A stretch of 64,000 nt of DNA, taken from NCBI RefSeq assembly GCF_009828065.1, contig NZ_WTYK01000001.1, forward strand, positions 62,001 to 126,000, written 5' to 3'. The position numbers and the translations under genes were made by a program. The notes below the pieces were generated by a model. That model was not told the DNA's origin and searched no databases. It saw only the letters and a program-made list of their open reading frames with translations. Source of the DNA: Croceibacterium soli. GTDB taxonomy: Bacteria > Pseudomonadota > Alphaproteobacteria > Sphingomonadales > Sphingomonadaceae. This document shows, one piece after another, positions 37,280-46,886 of the stretch. Within the stretch, counting starts at the first letter, position 1; each line of letters begins with the position of its first letter.

Positions 37280-38098
37280 TTACCTGCCTTGTTCCACGTA
37301 CCTGGCGGCGCGGTCCGCCAGCCGCTCCACGGCCGCCTTGTGGATCGCGGGGGCGCTGACCAGCAGGCCGAAGGCGCGGGGATCGCGCTTGTTGTAGTCC
37401 AGCGGCTTGCCGAACGCGTCGGTCACCGCGGCGCCGGCCTCGCGCGCGATCAGCGCAGCGGCGGCGACATCCCATTCGAAGCCCCAGCGCAGGGTCGCAA
37501 CGAGGTCCGCCTCGCCCGCGGCGACCATGGCGATGCGCAAGGCGATGGAGTTCGGCTTCTCAACCATAGCCAGGTCCTGGTCCTCCGGCGGCAGCATGTC
37601 CGCCGGGACCCGCGCCCCGGCAAGCTGCTCGCGCCTGCTCGCCTGGAGCCGCTCCCCGTTGCGCCAGGCCCCTTGGCCGGCGGTCGCGCTCCAGGTCTCC
37701 CCCCTTGCCGGCGCGACGAGAGTGCCGATCAGCGGCCGTCCGGCGCTGACCAGCCCGACCGAAACCGCCCAGCCCTTCCGCCCCGCAATATAGTCGCGCG
37801 TCCCGTCGATCGGATCGACCAGCCAGCAGAGTCCCTTGTCCAGCCGCTCGGGATGGTCGACGGTCTCTTCGGAGAGCCAGCCGGCGGAGGGCAGCAAGGC
37901 GGCGAGTTCGCGCTTGAGGAACGCGTCCACCTCCAGGTCGGCGACGCAGACCGGGCTGCCGGGCTTCTTCTCCCAGCTTTCCAGCGCGTGCCCGGCGCCG
38001 GGCCACTGGCTCATGGCGATGTCGGCTGCCTCGCGGCAGATTTCTTCCAGGCGCGGACGATCGATCACGCGCGCGAGGTGGACGCGCCCGGAACACAT
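37280..38098 (-). CDS. cysQ: CysQ-like 3'(2'),5'-bisphosphate nucleotidase / inositol monophosphatase family
   Basis: 272-residue magnesium-dependent phosphatase. Family motifs: [12 protein letters not shown] (metal-binding Glu), [13 protein letters not shown] (DPIDGT signature) and [15 protein letters not shown] near the C-terminus. CysQ hydrolyses PAP formed in sulfate assimilation; the inositol/histidinol phosphatase relatives cannot be excluded. An alternative GTG at 38068 would remove ten N-terminal residues. Divergent from sucC. Confidence 0.87.
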   Translation of the reverse strand: MCSGRVHLARVIDRPRLEEICREAADIAMSQWPGAGHALESWEKKPGSPVCVADLEVDAFLKRELAALLPSAGWLSEETVDHPERLDKGLCWLVDPIDGTRDYIAGRKGWAVSVGLVSAGRPLIGTLVAPARGETWSATAGQGAWRNGERLQASRREQLAGARVPADMLPPEDQDLAMVEKPNSIALRIAMVAAGEADLVATLRWGFEWDVAAAALIAREAGAAVTDAFGKPLDYNKRDPRAFGLLVSAPAIHKAAVERLADRAARYVEQGR

Positions 38099-38165
38099 TG
38101 CAAGGGGCGCTCTGTGTGCTTATGCGCGCCCGAGACATTCCCGCCCACGAGACGAAGGCGTCCCA

Positions 38166-39365
38166 ATGAACATCCACGAATACCAGGCCAAGGAACTGCT
38201 CGCGAAATTCGGCATCAGCGTGCCGGCCGGTCATCCCGCCACGAGCGTGGAACAGGCCGTGGCCGCCGCCGGGAAGCTTCCCGGGCCGCTCTACGTGGTG
38301 AAGGCGCAGATCCACGCCGGCGGGCGCGGCAAGGGCAAGTTCAAGGAACTCGGCGCGGACGCCAAGGGCGGCGTGCGGCTGGCCGACTCGGCCGCCGCGG
38401 TGCAGGATCACGCCAAGGAGATGCTCGGCAACACGCTGGTCACCATCCAGACCGGCGACGCGGGCAAGCAGGTCAACCGCCTTTACGTAACCGACGGCGT
38501 CGACATCGCCGAGGAATACTACCTCGCGCTGCTGGTCGACCGGGCGACCGGGCGCATCGCCATGATCGTCTCCACCGAAGGCGGCATGAGCATCGAGGAT
38601 GTCGCGCACGAGACGCCCGAGAAGATTACCACGATCACCATCGACCCGGCGACCGGCTTCATGCCGCATCACGGACGCTCTGTGGCGTTCGCGCTCAAGC
38701 TGAAGGGCGATCTCGCCAAGGCGGCGCAGAAGCTCGCCAGGCAGCTCTACGAGGCCTTCGTGGCGCTCGACTGCGCGATGCTGGAGATCAACCCGCTGGT
38801 CGAAACCAAGGATGGCGGGCTGCTGGTGCTCGACACCAAGATGAGCTTCGACACCAACGCACTGTTCCGCCACCCCGATGTCGAAGCGATGCGCGACGAG
38901 ACCGAGGAAGACCCGATGGAGGTCGAGGCCAGCAAGCACGACCTCGCCTACATCAAGCTCGACGGCGACATCGGCTGCATGGTCAACGGCGCGGGCCTAG
39001 CCATGGCGACGATGGACATCATCAAGCTCAACGGCGCGTTCCCAGCCAACTTCCTCGACGTCGGCGGCGGCGCGAACCGCGAGAAGGTGACCGCGGCCTT
39101 CAAGATCATCCTCTCCGACCCCGCCGTGAAGGGCATCCTGGTCAACATCTTCGGCGGCATCATGCGCTGCGACACGATCGCCGAGGGCATCGTCGCGGCA
39201 GCCCGCGAAGTCGATCTGGACGTGCCGCTGGTCGTCCGCCTGGAAGGCACCAAGGTGCAGGAAGGCAAGGACATCCTCGCCAACTCCGGCCTGCCGATCA
39301 TCCCTGCCGAGGACCTCGGCGACGCAGCACAGAAGATCGTCGCCGAAGTGAAGCAGGCGGCCTGA
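38166..39365 (+). CDS. sucC: Succinyl-CoA synthetase (ADP-forming), beta subunit
   Basis: TCA-cycle enzyme making ATP from succinyl-CoA together with SucD. The 399 residues begin [20 protein letters not shown] and contain the ATP-grasp region [36 protein letters not shown], and the C-terminal ligase domain [14 protein letters not shown] and [16 protein letters not shown]. sucD does not follow; the next plus-strand sequence is a repeat and then minus-strand genes. The enzyme also links to the succinyl-CoA made by ScpA. Confidence 0.97.
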   Translation: MNIHEYQAKELLAKFGISVPAGHPATSVEQAVAAAGKLPGPLYVVKAQIHAGGRGKGKFKELGADAKGGVRLADSAAAVQDHAKEMLGNTLVTIQTGDAGKQVNRLYVTDGVDIAEEYYLALLVDRATGRIAMIVSTEGGMSIEDVAHETPEKITTITIDPATGFMPHHGRSVAFALKLKGDLAKAAQKLARQLYEAFVALDCAMLEINPLVETKDGGLLVLDTKMSFDTNALFRHPDVEAMRDETEEDPMEVEASKHDLAYIKLDGDIGCMVNGAGLAMATMDIIKLNGAFPANFLDVGGGANREKVTAAFKIILSDPAVKGILVNIFGGIMRCDTIAEGIVAAAREVDLDVPLVVRLEGTKVQEGKDILANSGLPIIPAEDLGDAAQKIVAEVKQAA

Positions 39366-39370
39366 CCCAC

Positions 39371-39491
39371 AAATCCTCCCCTGCAAGGGGAGGTGGCAGC
39401 CCGCAGGGCTGACGGAGGGGTGTAACGCTAGCGTTGACACCCCTCCACCACCGCCTTCGGCGGCGGCCCCCCCCCCTCAAAGGGGAGGATT
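39371..39491. repeat. Palindromic element downstream of sucC (family E')
   Basis: Outer arms AAATCCTCCCCTGCAAGGGG and CAAAGGGGAGGATT; inner arms GGAGGGGTGT / ACACCCCTCC around a central TAACGCTAGCGTTGACA palindrome. It shares its ends with the element inside scpA. It sits between the convergent sucC and acetyltransferase genes, ending 9 bp before the latter's stop. Confidence 0.88.
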
Positions 39492-39500
39492 GGATCGCCC

Positions 39501-40028
39501 CTACCCCAGAATCCGCTCCAGCAGGCGCACGCGCTCGCCGTCGGGGAGGGCGGCGTCGCGCATCGCGACGAAGCCGAGCTTTTCGGCCAGGTGCAGTGAT
39601 GGTGCGTTCTGCGGATCGATCATGCAGACCAGCCGCCGCGGGCCGTGCTCGCGCTCGAACCACTCGAGCGTGGCACGCATGGCCTCGCCCGCGAGTCCCT
39701 TGCCGATCTGGTCGTGGCGCAGGATCCAGCCGGCTTCGGGATTGTCGTCGAAATCTTCGCCCAGACCGCGGAAGGTGTGGAAGATCCCGCAGTTGCCGAT
39801 GACGGCCTCCTGCCCGCGCAGCCGAAGCATGAAAGCGCCGTAGCCGTAGAGAAACCAACTGCCGGCGCTGCGCATAAAGCGGATCGCCTGTTCGTGCAGC
39901 TGCGCAGTCGGTCCGAGAAACCGTCCGGTCACCGGGTGGCTGACCACTTCGTACAGCGGCTGCAGATCGCCGGGGCGCGGCAGCCACAGCTCGAGCCGCT
40001 CCGTGACCAGGAAAGGCGCTTCGCTCAC
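39501..40028 (-). CDS. GNAT-family acetyltransferase (RimJ/RimL type)
   Basis: 175 residues of the Acetyltransf_3 kind: FLVTERLELWLPRPGDLQPL start, GNCGIFHTFRGLGED, the acetyl-CoA loop region GKGLAGEAMRATLEWF, and CMIDPQNAPSLHLAEKLGF. The substrate is unknown (protein N-termini or small amines are typical). The GTG at 40028 overlaps the stop of the DUF445 gene, so the longer frame upstream, inside that gene, is rejected. Confidence 0.87.
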   Translation of the reverse strand: MSEAPFLVTERLELWLPRPGDLQPLYEVVSHPVTGRFLGPTAQLHEQAIRFMRSAGSWFLYGYGAFMLRLRGQEAVIGNCGIFHTFRGLGEDFDDNPEAGWILRHDQIGKGLAGEAMRATLEWFEREHGPRRLVCMIDPQNAPSLHLAEKLGFVAMRDAALPDGERVRLLERILG

Positions 40029-41305
40029 AGCAGGCCCGATATGACGTGAATCGCGATGCCGACGAGCCCGCCGACGAGCGTGCCGTTGATGCGGATGAAC
40101 TGGAGATCGCGGCCGACCGCGCCCTCGATCCGGTCGGTTACGGTGCGGGCGTCCCAGCGGCGCACCGTTTCCGACACGAGCTGCACGATCTGCCCGCCGT
40201 AGCGGGTCGCCACCCCGACCCCGGTGCGGCGGGCGAAGCGGTTGATCTGGCGCTGCAGCGCCGGATCGTCGCGCAAGGCCTGGCCGAGTTCGCCGAGCAT
40301 TCCGGTCAACTGCCCGCCCAGTTTGCCTCCAGGCTCGCGCGCGGCATCGATCAGGGCGTGGCGCATGCGTTCCCAAACGCCGATCCACCAGTCGCCCAGC
40401 GCCGGGTTGGCAAGCAGGTCGCGCTTCATGCCTTCCACTTTCGCGCGCATGGCCGCGTCGTGCTGCAGATCGTGAGCGAGGCTTTCCAGCCCTTCCTGCA
40501 CCTTGCGGCGCAGCGGGTGCTCCGGATCGACCAGGACTTCGGCCAGCAGGCGATAGAGACCGTCGATCACCGAGCTGGCAAGCCGCTCGTCCAGCCCGGT
40601 CCAGCGAAGCACGGCATTGGCGCGCGCGTGGATCATCTCGCGCACCATTTGCTCGTTGTCTTCCAGCGTCAGCCCGGCCCAGCGGATCATCGCGTCGAGC
40701 AGCGGCAGGTGCCGCTTGTCGGCGATCGCGGCGGTCAGCATCTGGCCGAGGAGCGGGGCCACCTCCAACTTTTCGAGCTGGTGGACCAGGCCGGCCTTCA
40801 CCTGGCCGCCGAGCCTTTCCGGATCGAGCGACTCGAGCACTTCGGCCAGGAGCTCGCCGGCGCCCGCGCGCATGCGCGAGACCTCGCCGCCGCCCGGCCG
40901 GGCGAGGAACTCCCCGGCGGCGCGCGCTAGGTTCATCGCCCGCATGCGGCGCGCGACGACGATGGGCGTGAGGAAGTTGGCACGCAGGAAATGCGCCATC
41001 GTATCGGCGATGCGGTTCTTGTTCTCGGGGATGATCGCGGTGTGCGGGATCGGCAGGCCGAGCGGGCGGCGGAACAGCGCGGTGACGGCGAACCAGTCGG
41101 CCAGGCCGCCGACCATCGCCGCTTCGGCGAAGGCCAGGACGTACCCCCAGGCCGGGTGTGTGCCCTCCTGGCTGCTGGCGAGCACGAACAGCGCCGCCAT
41201 GGCCACCAGCAGGCCGGTGGCCGCGCGGCGCATGCTGCGGGCGCGTTCGGCCGGAAGCACGAAGCCCTGGGCCGTCGGACCTGTTCCCGGCCCGGTCAAG
41301 CGCAC
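40025..41305 (-). CDS. DUF445 membrane protein
   Basis: 426 residues of the DUF445 (YjiN-like) family: two N-terminal helices (ATGLLVAMAALFVLASS and WGYVLAFAEAAMVGGLADWF), the conserved FAVTALFRRPLGLPIPHTAIIPENKNRIADTMAHFL block (read in two parts), a long helical soluble region, and a C-terminal hydrophobic segment (GGLVGIAIHVISGLL). Function unknown; family members associate with the cytoplasmic membrane. GTG start at 41305, 7 bp after the RND permease stop. Confidence 0.9.
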   Translation of the reverse strand: MRLTGPGTGPTAQGFVLPAERARSMRRAATGLLVAMAALFVLASSQEGTHPAWGYVLAFAEAAMVGGLADWFAVTALFRRPLGLPIPHTAIIPENKNRIADTMAHFLRANFLTPIVVARRMRAMNLARAAGEFLARPGGGEVSRMRAGAGELLAEVLESLDPERLGGQVKAGLVHQLEKLEVAPLLGQMLTAAIADKRHLPLLDAMIRWAGLTLEDNEQMVREMIHARANAVLRWTGLDERLASSVIDGLYRLLAEVLVDPEHPLRRKVQEGLESLAHDLQHDAAMRAKVEGMKRDLLANPALGDWWIGVWERMRHALIDAAREPGGKLGGQLTGMLGELGQALRDDPALQRQINRFARRTGVGVATRYGGQIVQLVSETVRRWDARTVTDRIEGAVGRDLQFIRINGTLVGGLVGIAIHVISGLL

Positions 41306-41312
41306 CGGCCCA

Positions 41313-44300
41313 TCACTCGGCAGGAAGCGGCTCCGTGGAAGCGCCGCGCGCTTCGTCCTCCGGCCGGTAAGTCAGCACCCGCTTGCGCAGCCACGGGCCG
41401 AGACGCTTCTCCAGCCCGTCGGCCAGGCTGAAGCCCGCCGGCACGATGACCAGCGTGAGCAGGGTGGAAAGCAGCAGGCCGCCGATGACCGTATAGCCCA
41501 TGGGCGCGCGCCAGGCGGCGTCGCCGGAGAGCGAGAGCGCGGTCGGGATCATGCCGGCGGTCATGGCCACGGTGGTCATCAAGATCGGCTGGGCGCGCTT
41601 GTGGCCGGCGTCGGTAATCGCCGCCTTCTTCGGCACGCCGGCGGCCATCTCCTCGATGGCGAAGTCGATCAGCAGGATCGAGTTCTTCGCCACGATGCCG
41701 AGCAGCATGAGCAGGCCGATGTAGACCGAGATCGAGATCGGTTGGCCGAGCAGCGCCAGCGCCAGCAAGCCGCCGAGCGGGGCCAGCAGCAGCGAGGTCA
41801 TGTTCACCAGCGGGGAGACGAAGCGCTTGTACAGCAGCACCAGCACCGCGAAAACCAGCATGATCCCGCTGACCACGGCGATGATGAAGTTCTGGATCAG
41901 TTCCTGCTGCCAGCGCTCGTCGCCCACTGGGCGGTTGGACACGCCGGCCGGCAGGTTCTGCATGATCGGCAGCTTGTTGATCGCTTCCTGGACCGGGCCC
42001 TTCAGCTGCCCGGGCGCGAGGTCGGCGCCGACAAAGATGCGACGCGACTGGTTGAAGCGCTGGATTTGCGTCGGGCCGGCGCCGAAGCGGATCTCCGCGA
42101 CCCGCTTGAGCGGTACGGAGCCGCCGCTGGCGGTCGGCACCGGCAGGTTCTCGAGCGTGGAGATATCCTGCCGCGAGACTTTGGCGAGCACGACGCGGAT
42201 CGGCACCTGGCGATCGCTGAGCGAGAACTTGGCCGCGTTCTGGTCGATCTCGCCGAGCGTGGCGATGCGGATTGCCTGGCTGAGCGCAGTCGTCGTGACG
42301 CCGAGCTGCGCCGCCAAGTCGAGCCGCGGAATGATCAGCAACTCGGGCCGCTGCAAGTCCGCCTCGATGCGCGGAGCAACCGCGCCGGGAACGGTGCGCA
42401 TCTGCTCCACCAGGACCTGCGCGGCGCGATCGAGCTGCACGGGATCGGAACCGGTCAGCATCACCGATATGTCGCGGCCGGTGCCGCCGCCGCCGGATCG
42501 CGAGGCGAAGCTGATGCGCGCGTCCGGGATCTTCTGCAGTTCGGGCATGACCCGCCGCTCGAACTCGTAGCTGGGGATCTCGCGATCCGGCTTGAGCACG
42601 ATGAACAGGCGGGCGGAGCCTTCGTTGATCCGTTCGAGCACGCGGCCGACTTCCGGCTGGGCTTCGACGATCGCGGTGACCCGATCGGCCACGGCTTCGG
42701 TCTGCTCGATCGTGGTGCCAGGGGCCATCTCGATGCGGGCCTGGCTGGTATCCTCGTCGGTGGTCGGCTGGAACTGCTGCGGCAGGACCATGAACATCAG
42801 CAGCGTGATCGCCAGCGCGCCGATGCCGGCGCCGAACATCCAGAAGCGGTGATCGCGCAGGCGCCCGCGCACCCGGCCCATGAAATACGCGTGCCACGCG
42901 GCGAACCCGCCGCCGATCATGCCGGCGACAGTACGCACGAGGAAGCCGCCGAGCACGGCCGCACCCAGAGCCAGCGCGAGCTTGACGATCATCAGCAGCC
43001 AGCCGGGGATCGCATCGGCCGGCAGCAGGGCGCCGGCGAAGTTCCAGGCGACGATGGCGGCGGCGATCACGACGATCCAGAACAGCAGCTCGATCAGGTA
43101 ATAGCCTGCCCGGCCGCGCGCCGGCTGGAGCTTCGCCCGGTAGGCGTCCACCTTGTCTTCGTTCAGCGTCCACTTGAGGAGCGCCATGTAGCGATCCATC
43201 AGCCAACCTTCGCCGTGCGACGCATGGCCCTTGGCCTTCAGGAAGTAGGCCGCGACCATCGGCGTGATCAGGCGCGCGACGGCCAGGCTCATCAGCACCG
43301 CGGCCACGACCGTGAGGCCGAAGTTCTTGAAGAACTGCCCCGAGATGCCCGGCATGAGGCCGACCGGCAGGAACACGGCGACGATCGAGAAGGTGGTCGC
43401 CACGACCGCAAGGCCGATCTCGTCGGCCGCGTCGATCGAAGCCTGATAGGCGCTCTTGCCCATGCGCATGTGGCGCACGATGTTCTCGATCTCCACGATC
43501 GCATCGTCGACCAGCACCCCCGCCACCAGGCTCAGCGCCAGCAAGGTCATCTCGTTGAGCGTGAAGCCCAGCAGGTCCATGAACCAGAAGGTCGGGATCG
43601 CCGAGAGCGGTATCGCCAGCGCGGCGATGATCGTCGCCCGCCAGTCCCGCAGGAACAGGAACACCACGATGACGGCCAGGATCGCCCCTTCGACCATCGC
43701 CGCGATCGAGCTTTCGTACTGGGTCTTGGTGTACTCCACGCTGGTGTAGAGCTGCGTGATGTCGATCCCGGGATTTTCCTTCTCGATCGCGGTCAGCTCC
43801 TCCACGGCAGCGTCATATACGGTGACGTCGGAAGAGCCCTTGGCGCGCTCGATGCCGAAAGTGACGACCTGCCGGCCGTTCATCTTGGCGACGGAGGTCT
43901 GCTCCGAGAAGCCGTCGTAGACCCGGCCGATCTGGTCGAGCCGGATCGTGCGCCCGCCGCCCAGGCTGATCTGCGTATTGGCGAGCTGGAGCGCCGTGTC
44001 GGCATTGCCGAGCACGCGGACCGACTGGCGCGAGCCGGCGATCTCCGCCGAACCGCCGGCGGCGTCGACGTTGACCTGGCGCAGCGCCTGGTTGACCGCG
44101 CTGGCGGTGACCCCGAGCGACTGCATCTTGGCCGGATCGAGAACCACGCGGATCTCCCGGTCCACGCCGCCGGCGCGGCTGACGCCCGCCATTCCGGGGA
44201 TCGACAGCAGCCTGCGCGAGATCGTGTCGTCGATGAACCAGCTGAGCTGCTCCATCGTCAGGTCGTCGGCGGCGACGGCGAAATAGCCCATCGGCCCGTT

Positions 44301-44714
44301 GCCGCCGATCTCGATCTTGCTCACCCGCGGCTCGAGAATGCCGTCCGGCAGGTCGCTGCGGACCTGGTCGACGGCGTTCTTGACCTCGTTGACGGCGTCG
44401 TTCGAGTCCGTGCCGATCACGAACTGCACCATCGTGCTGCTGTTGCCTTCGCTGGCAGTCGACTGGATCTCGTCCACCCCGTTGACCGAGCGGATCGCCG
44501 CCTCGACCTTCTGGGTGATCTGGGTTTCGATCTCAGTCGGCGAAGCGCCCGGCTGGCTGATCGCCACCGTGACGGCGGGGAAATCGATATCCGGGCTGCC
44601 GTTCACGTCCATCCGGTTGAACGAGACCAGCCCGGCCAGCGTCAGGCCGATGAACAGGACGATCGGAACGATCGGGTTGCGTGTCGACCACGCGGATATG
44701 TTGCGCAGGCTCAT
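41313..44714 (-). CDS. RND efflux pump inner-membrane permease (AcrB/HAE1 family), with extra membrane segments
   Basis: Proton-driven drug exporter of 1133 residues; typical family members are about 1020-1050. Visible: MSLRNISAWSTRNPIVPIVL (helix 1), the large porter loops, LRDWRATIIAALAIPLSAIP, LVAGVLVDDAIVEIENIVRH (helix 4, with proton-relay acids), and the second half ending LLLSTLLTLVIVPAGFSLADG. Between the two halves, about residues 535-608, lie two additional hydrophobic stretches (LIELLFWIVVIAAAIVAW and IVKLALALGAAVLGGFLV). Start overlaps the adaptor stop (TAATG). No outer-membrane channel gene is adjacent. Confidence 0.94.
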   Translation of the reverse strand: MSLRNISAWSTRNPIVPIVLFIGLTLAGLVSFNRMDVNGSPDIDFPAVTVAISQPGASPTEIETQITQKVEAAIRSVNGVDEIQSTASEGNSSTMVQFVIGTDSNDAVNEVKNAVDQVRSDLPDGILEPRVSKIEIGGNGPMGYFAVAADDLTMEQLSWFIDDTISRRLLSIPGMAGVSRAGGVDREIRVVLDPAKMQSLGVTASAVNQALRQVNVDAAGGSAEIAGSRQSVRVLGNADTALQLANTQISLGGGRTIRLDQIGRVYDGFSEQTSVAKMNGRQVVTFGIERAKGSSDVTVYDAAVEELTAIEKENPGIDITQLYTSVEYTKTQYESSIAAMVEGAILAVIVVFLFLRDWRATIIAALAIPLSAIPTFWFMDLLGFTLNEMTLLALSLVAGVLVDDAIVEIENIVRHMRMGKSAYQASIDAADEIGLAVVATTFSIVAVFLPVGLMPGISGQFFKNFGLTVVAAVLMSLAVARLITPMVAAYFLKAKGHASHGEGWLMDRYMALLKWTLNEDKVDAYRAKLQPARGRAGYYLIELLFWIVVIAAAIVAWNFAGALLPADAIPGWLLMIVKLALALGAAVLGGFLVRTVAGMIGGGFAAWHAYFMGRVRGRLRDHRFWMFGAGIGALAITLLMFMVLPQQFQPTTDEDTSQARIEMAPGTTIEQTEAVADRVTAIVEAQPEVGRVLERINEGSARLFIVLKPDREIPSYEFERRVMPELQKIPDARISFASRSGGGGTGRDISVMLTGSDPVQLDRAAQVLVEQMRTVPGAVAPRIEADLQRPELLIIPRLDLAAQLGVTTTALSQAIRIATLGEIDQNAAKFSLSDRQVPIRVVLAKVSRQDISTLENLPVPTASGGSVPLKRVAEIRFGAGPTQIQRFNQSRRIFVGADLAPGQLKGPVQEAINKLPIMQNLPAGVSNRPVGDERWQQELIQNFIIAVVSGIMLVFAVLVLLYKRFVSPLVNMTSLLLAPLGGLLALALLGQPISISVYIGLLMLLGIVAKNSILLIDFAIEEMAAGVPKKAAITDAGHKRAQPILMTTVAMTAGMIPTALSLSGDAAWRAPMGYTVIGGLLLSTLLTLVIVPAGFSLADGLEKRLGPWLRKRVLTYRPEDEARGASTEPLPAE

Positions 44715-45922
44715 TACCGTGCCGCGACCTGGCGGCCCCTGCCTTCGACGACCGGCCTCACGCGATCACCCGGGTTGAGGAACCCGCCGGCGCGCATCAC
44801 GATCCGCTCACGCCCGGTCAGGCCGGCGACGACCGCGATCCCTTCGGCGCTGACCATTCCGGTCCGTACCGCGCGCCGCTCCACCCGGTTGTCCTTGTTC
44901 ACCACATAGACGAAGCTGCCCTTCGCATCGGACAGGATGGCGCTTTCCGGAAGACGCGGGGCGACCACCGTGCCGCTGTTGATCTCGGCCGAAGCGAACC
45001 CGCCGGGCCGCAGCGCCGGATTGTAAGCCAGAGCGACGCGGGCGGTGCCCTGGCGGTCTTCGGGGTCGATGACCGGCGCCGCCTGCCAGATCTGGCCGAC
45101 GAAGCTCTTCTCGCTGCCGGCGGGGGTGACGACGGCGCTGGAGCCGACGGAAACGGATGCGAGATCGTCCTCGCTGAGCCGGGCCAGCAGTTCCATCTCG
45201 CCGCCCTGGGCCATCGTGAACGGCGCCGGAGAACCCGAGCCGATCACCTGGCCGACTTCGACGTTGCGTTCAAGGATCAGGCCACTCGCCGGGGCGACGA
45301 TGTTCAGGCGGGCGTTGCGCGCCAGAAGTTCGCGGTGCTGCGCTTCGGCCACCCGCACGCGGGCCACGGCCGCGTCGCGGGTGGCGGTCAGCCGGTCGAC
45401 ATCGGCCTTGGAGATGAAGCCGCGCTCGACCAGCTGCAGCGCGCGGTCGAGATTGGCCTGCGCCAGGTTGGCGTCGGCCCGGGCGACCTGGATCTGCGCC
45501 GCGGCGCTCTGCGCCTGCTGGTTCTGCACCGAACGGTCGATCACCGCCAGGACCTGCCCCTGGCGGACCCAGTCGCCCGCTTCGACCGGAACGGAGACGA
45601 CACGCCCGCCTTCGCCGACCACGCCGACTTCGATCCTGTGCCGCGCAGCCAGCGTACCGGTTGCGTGGATTACGCCTTCGATCGTGCCGCGGCCGGGCGC
45701 GACGACTGTGACGGCGGGGATGGTGGCTTCTTCGGCCGGGGCGAGCGCGGATTCCTCAGTGCCGCCGCTGGAGAGCATCCAGGCGGCGATCACGAGCAGC
45801 GCGACCACGATCACGACGGCCGCGATCACCCGGCGCCGCCGGGTGCGGCGGGTATCGATGGTGATTTCTTCCATCAGAGCGTCGGGCGTACCGCTCAGGT
45901 CGACTGTCGTTTCGTAGTTCAT
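44714..45922 (-). CDS. RND efflux periplasmic adaptor (membrane fusion protein)
   Basis: 402 residues: a cytoplasmic N-tail with RRTRRRR, one membrane anchor (VIAAVVIVVALLVIAAWML), then the lipoyl and hairpin domains (VEAGDWVRQGQVLAVIDRS, coiled-coil Ala/Gln-rich QNQQAQSAAAQIQVARADAN), a beta-barrel (APASGLILERNVEVGQVIGSG) and a C-terminal part (SDAKGSFVYVVNKDNRVERR). It couples the permease to an outer-membrane channel. Start ATG at 45922. No regulator is next to it. Confidence 0.94.
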   Translation of the reverse strand: MNYETTVDLSGTPDALMEEITIDTRRTRRRRVIAAVVIVVALLVIAAWMLSSGGTEESALAPAEEATIPAVTVVAPGRGTIEGVIHATGTLAARHRIEVGVVGEGGRVVSVPVEAGDWVRQGQVLAVIDRSVQNQQAQSAAAQIQVARADANLAQANLDRALQLVERGFISKADVDRLTATRDAAVARVRVAEAQHRELLARNARLNIVAPASGLILERNVEVGQVIGSGSPAPFTMAQGGEMELLARLSEDDLASVSVGSSAVVTPAGSEKSFVGQIWQAAPVIDPEDRQGTARVALAYNPALRPGGFASAEINSGTVVAPRLPESAILSDAKGSFVYVVNKDNRVERRAVRTGMVSAEGIAVVAGLTGRERIVMRAGGFLNPGDRVRPVVEGRGRQVAAR

Positions 45923-46090
45923 GCGCGTCTTGAATCCCGCAGCCTCGCGGGGCGGGGCCATACCACAGTTAACTGCCGCCGCACAGAAGAGGCGACGTCA
46001 TGCCCGGGCCCAATAAGACGGAGCACACCGGCATGCAATTGCGCTTTCTACCAAAAGCGCCCCGCATCCGGCGAGTAACAAATTGTCGTA

Positions 46091-46134
46091 GAAAAGAAAC
46101 GCGCGGCGCTCGCTACCTGCGAGAGCCGCGCGTT
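46091..46134 (-). terminator. Intrinsic terminator of the GlsB-like gene
   Basis: On the minus strand the stem ACGCGCGGC / GCCGCGCGT is followed by TTTCTTTTC. It lies about 27 bp after the stop of the 88-residue protein, in its orientation. Confidence 0.8.
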
Positions 46135-46160
46135 CTCATTTGCATGCGAAGATCAGCGCC

Positions 46161-46427
46161 TTAGCGCACGCGTCCACGCTGAATGAGGTTGACGATCGCC
46201 AGCAGGATGATCGCACCGAGGACGGCGATGATGAACGCGCCGAGGTCGAACGTCTGAATGCTGCCGCCGAAACCGAGCAGCGGGGCGAGCACTGCGTTGC
46301 CGAGAAGAGCCCCGATGATACCGACGATGATGTTCCACAGGATGCCCATCGAGGCGTCCCGGTTCATCACCAAGCTCGCTAGCCAGCCAGCCACGCCGCC
46401 GACGATGATCGCGATAATCCAGCCCAT
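46161..46427 (-). CDS. GlsB/YeaQ/YmgE-family small membrane protein
   Basis: 88 residues with three hydrophobic segments (MGWIIAIIVGGVAGWLASLV, ILWNIIVGIIGALLGNAVLAPLL, LGAFIIAVLGAIILLAIVNL). The pattern G-W-x-G and the GNAVLAP turn match the transglycosylase-associated protein family. In other bacteria such genes are stress-induced; the molecular role is unknown. Single gene with its own terminator. Confidence 0.9.
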   Translation of the reverse strand: MGWIIAIIVGGVAGWLASLVMNRDASMGILWNIIVGIIGALLGNAVLAPLLGFGGSIQTFDLGAFIIAVLGAIILLAIVNLIQRGRVR

Positions 46428-46526
46428 ACTCCGCTCCTCCTGTTATCCGCCGCACTTTAGCGCCGCCCCCCTTCAACCGAGCGGCGGGGAATGCGTTCCC
46501 TGGCGCGGATTCGCGCGAGTCGTGCG

Positions 46527-46562
46527 AAAGCACACGGTCCCGGTCGCCGGGGCCGTGTGCTT
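46527..46562 (-). terminator. Strong hairpin after sciP, likely terminator
   Basis: AAGCACACGGCCCCGG-CGA-CCGGGACCGTGTGCTT on the minus strand, a 16-bp stem with one G-U pair. It starts 24 bp after the sciP stop. The T-run is short (CTTTCG), so termination may be partial. Confidence 0.7.
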
Positions 46563-46586
46563 GAGGTCGGAGCCCGCGGAGGCGGT

Positions 46587-46886
46587 TCAGTACTTCAGCT
46601 GGCGTTCGTAGAGATCGCGGTAGTGCTGGATGCGCGTGACGCGCAGGCCCTGCATGCCGGAACGGTCGACGGCGCGCTGCCAGGAGGCGAACTCCTCGAG
46701 CGTGAGGTTGTAGCGCTCGAGAACCTCGTCGATCGTCAGCAGGCCGCCATTCACGGCGGCGACCACTTCCGCCTTGCGCCGCACCACCCACCGCTTGGTT
46801 TCGGGCGAAGGCAAATCGTTAACGGTCAGCGGCTCGCCGAGCGGGCCGATCACCTGTGCAGGGCGGATTTTCTGGTTCTCGATCAT
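46587..46886 (-). CDS. sciP: CtrA inhibitor SciP (DUF1153)
   Basis: Small helix-turn-helix protein that binds the cell-cycle regulator CtrA and prevents activation of its promoters. The 99 residues open with the highly conserved [20 protein letters not shown] and contain TKRWVVRRKAEVVAAV, the HTH LTIDEVLERYNLTLEEFASW and a C-terminal QGLRVTRIQHYRDLYERQ. The start overlaps the stop of the upstream 101-residue gene by ATGA, so the two are likely co-translated. With mipZ it is the second cell-cycle gene of the window. Confidence 0.95.
   Translation of the reverse strand: MIENQKIRPAQVIGPLGEPLTVNDLPSPETKRWVVRRKAEVVAAVNGGLLTIDEVLERYNLTLEEFASWQRAVDRSGMQGLRVTRIQHYRDLYERQLKY

Noticed and set aside
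40617-44909. 1430-residue plus-strand frame antisense to the RND permease
   Set aside because: Composition (Arg/His/Asp/Gln-rich) is that of the complement of hydrophobic codons. The minus strand encodes a well-conserved permease.
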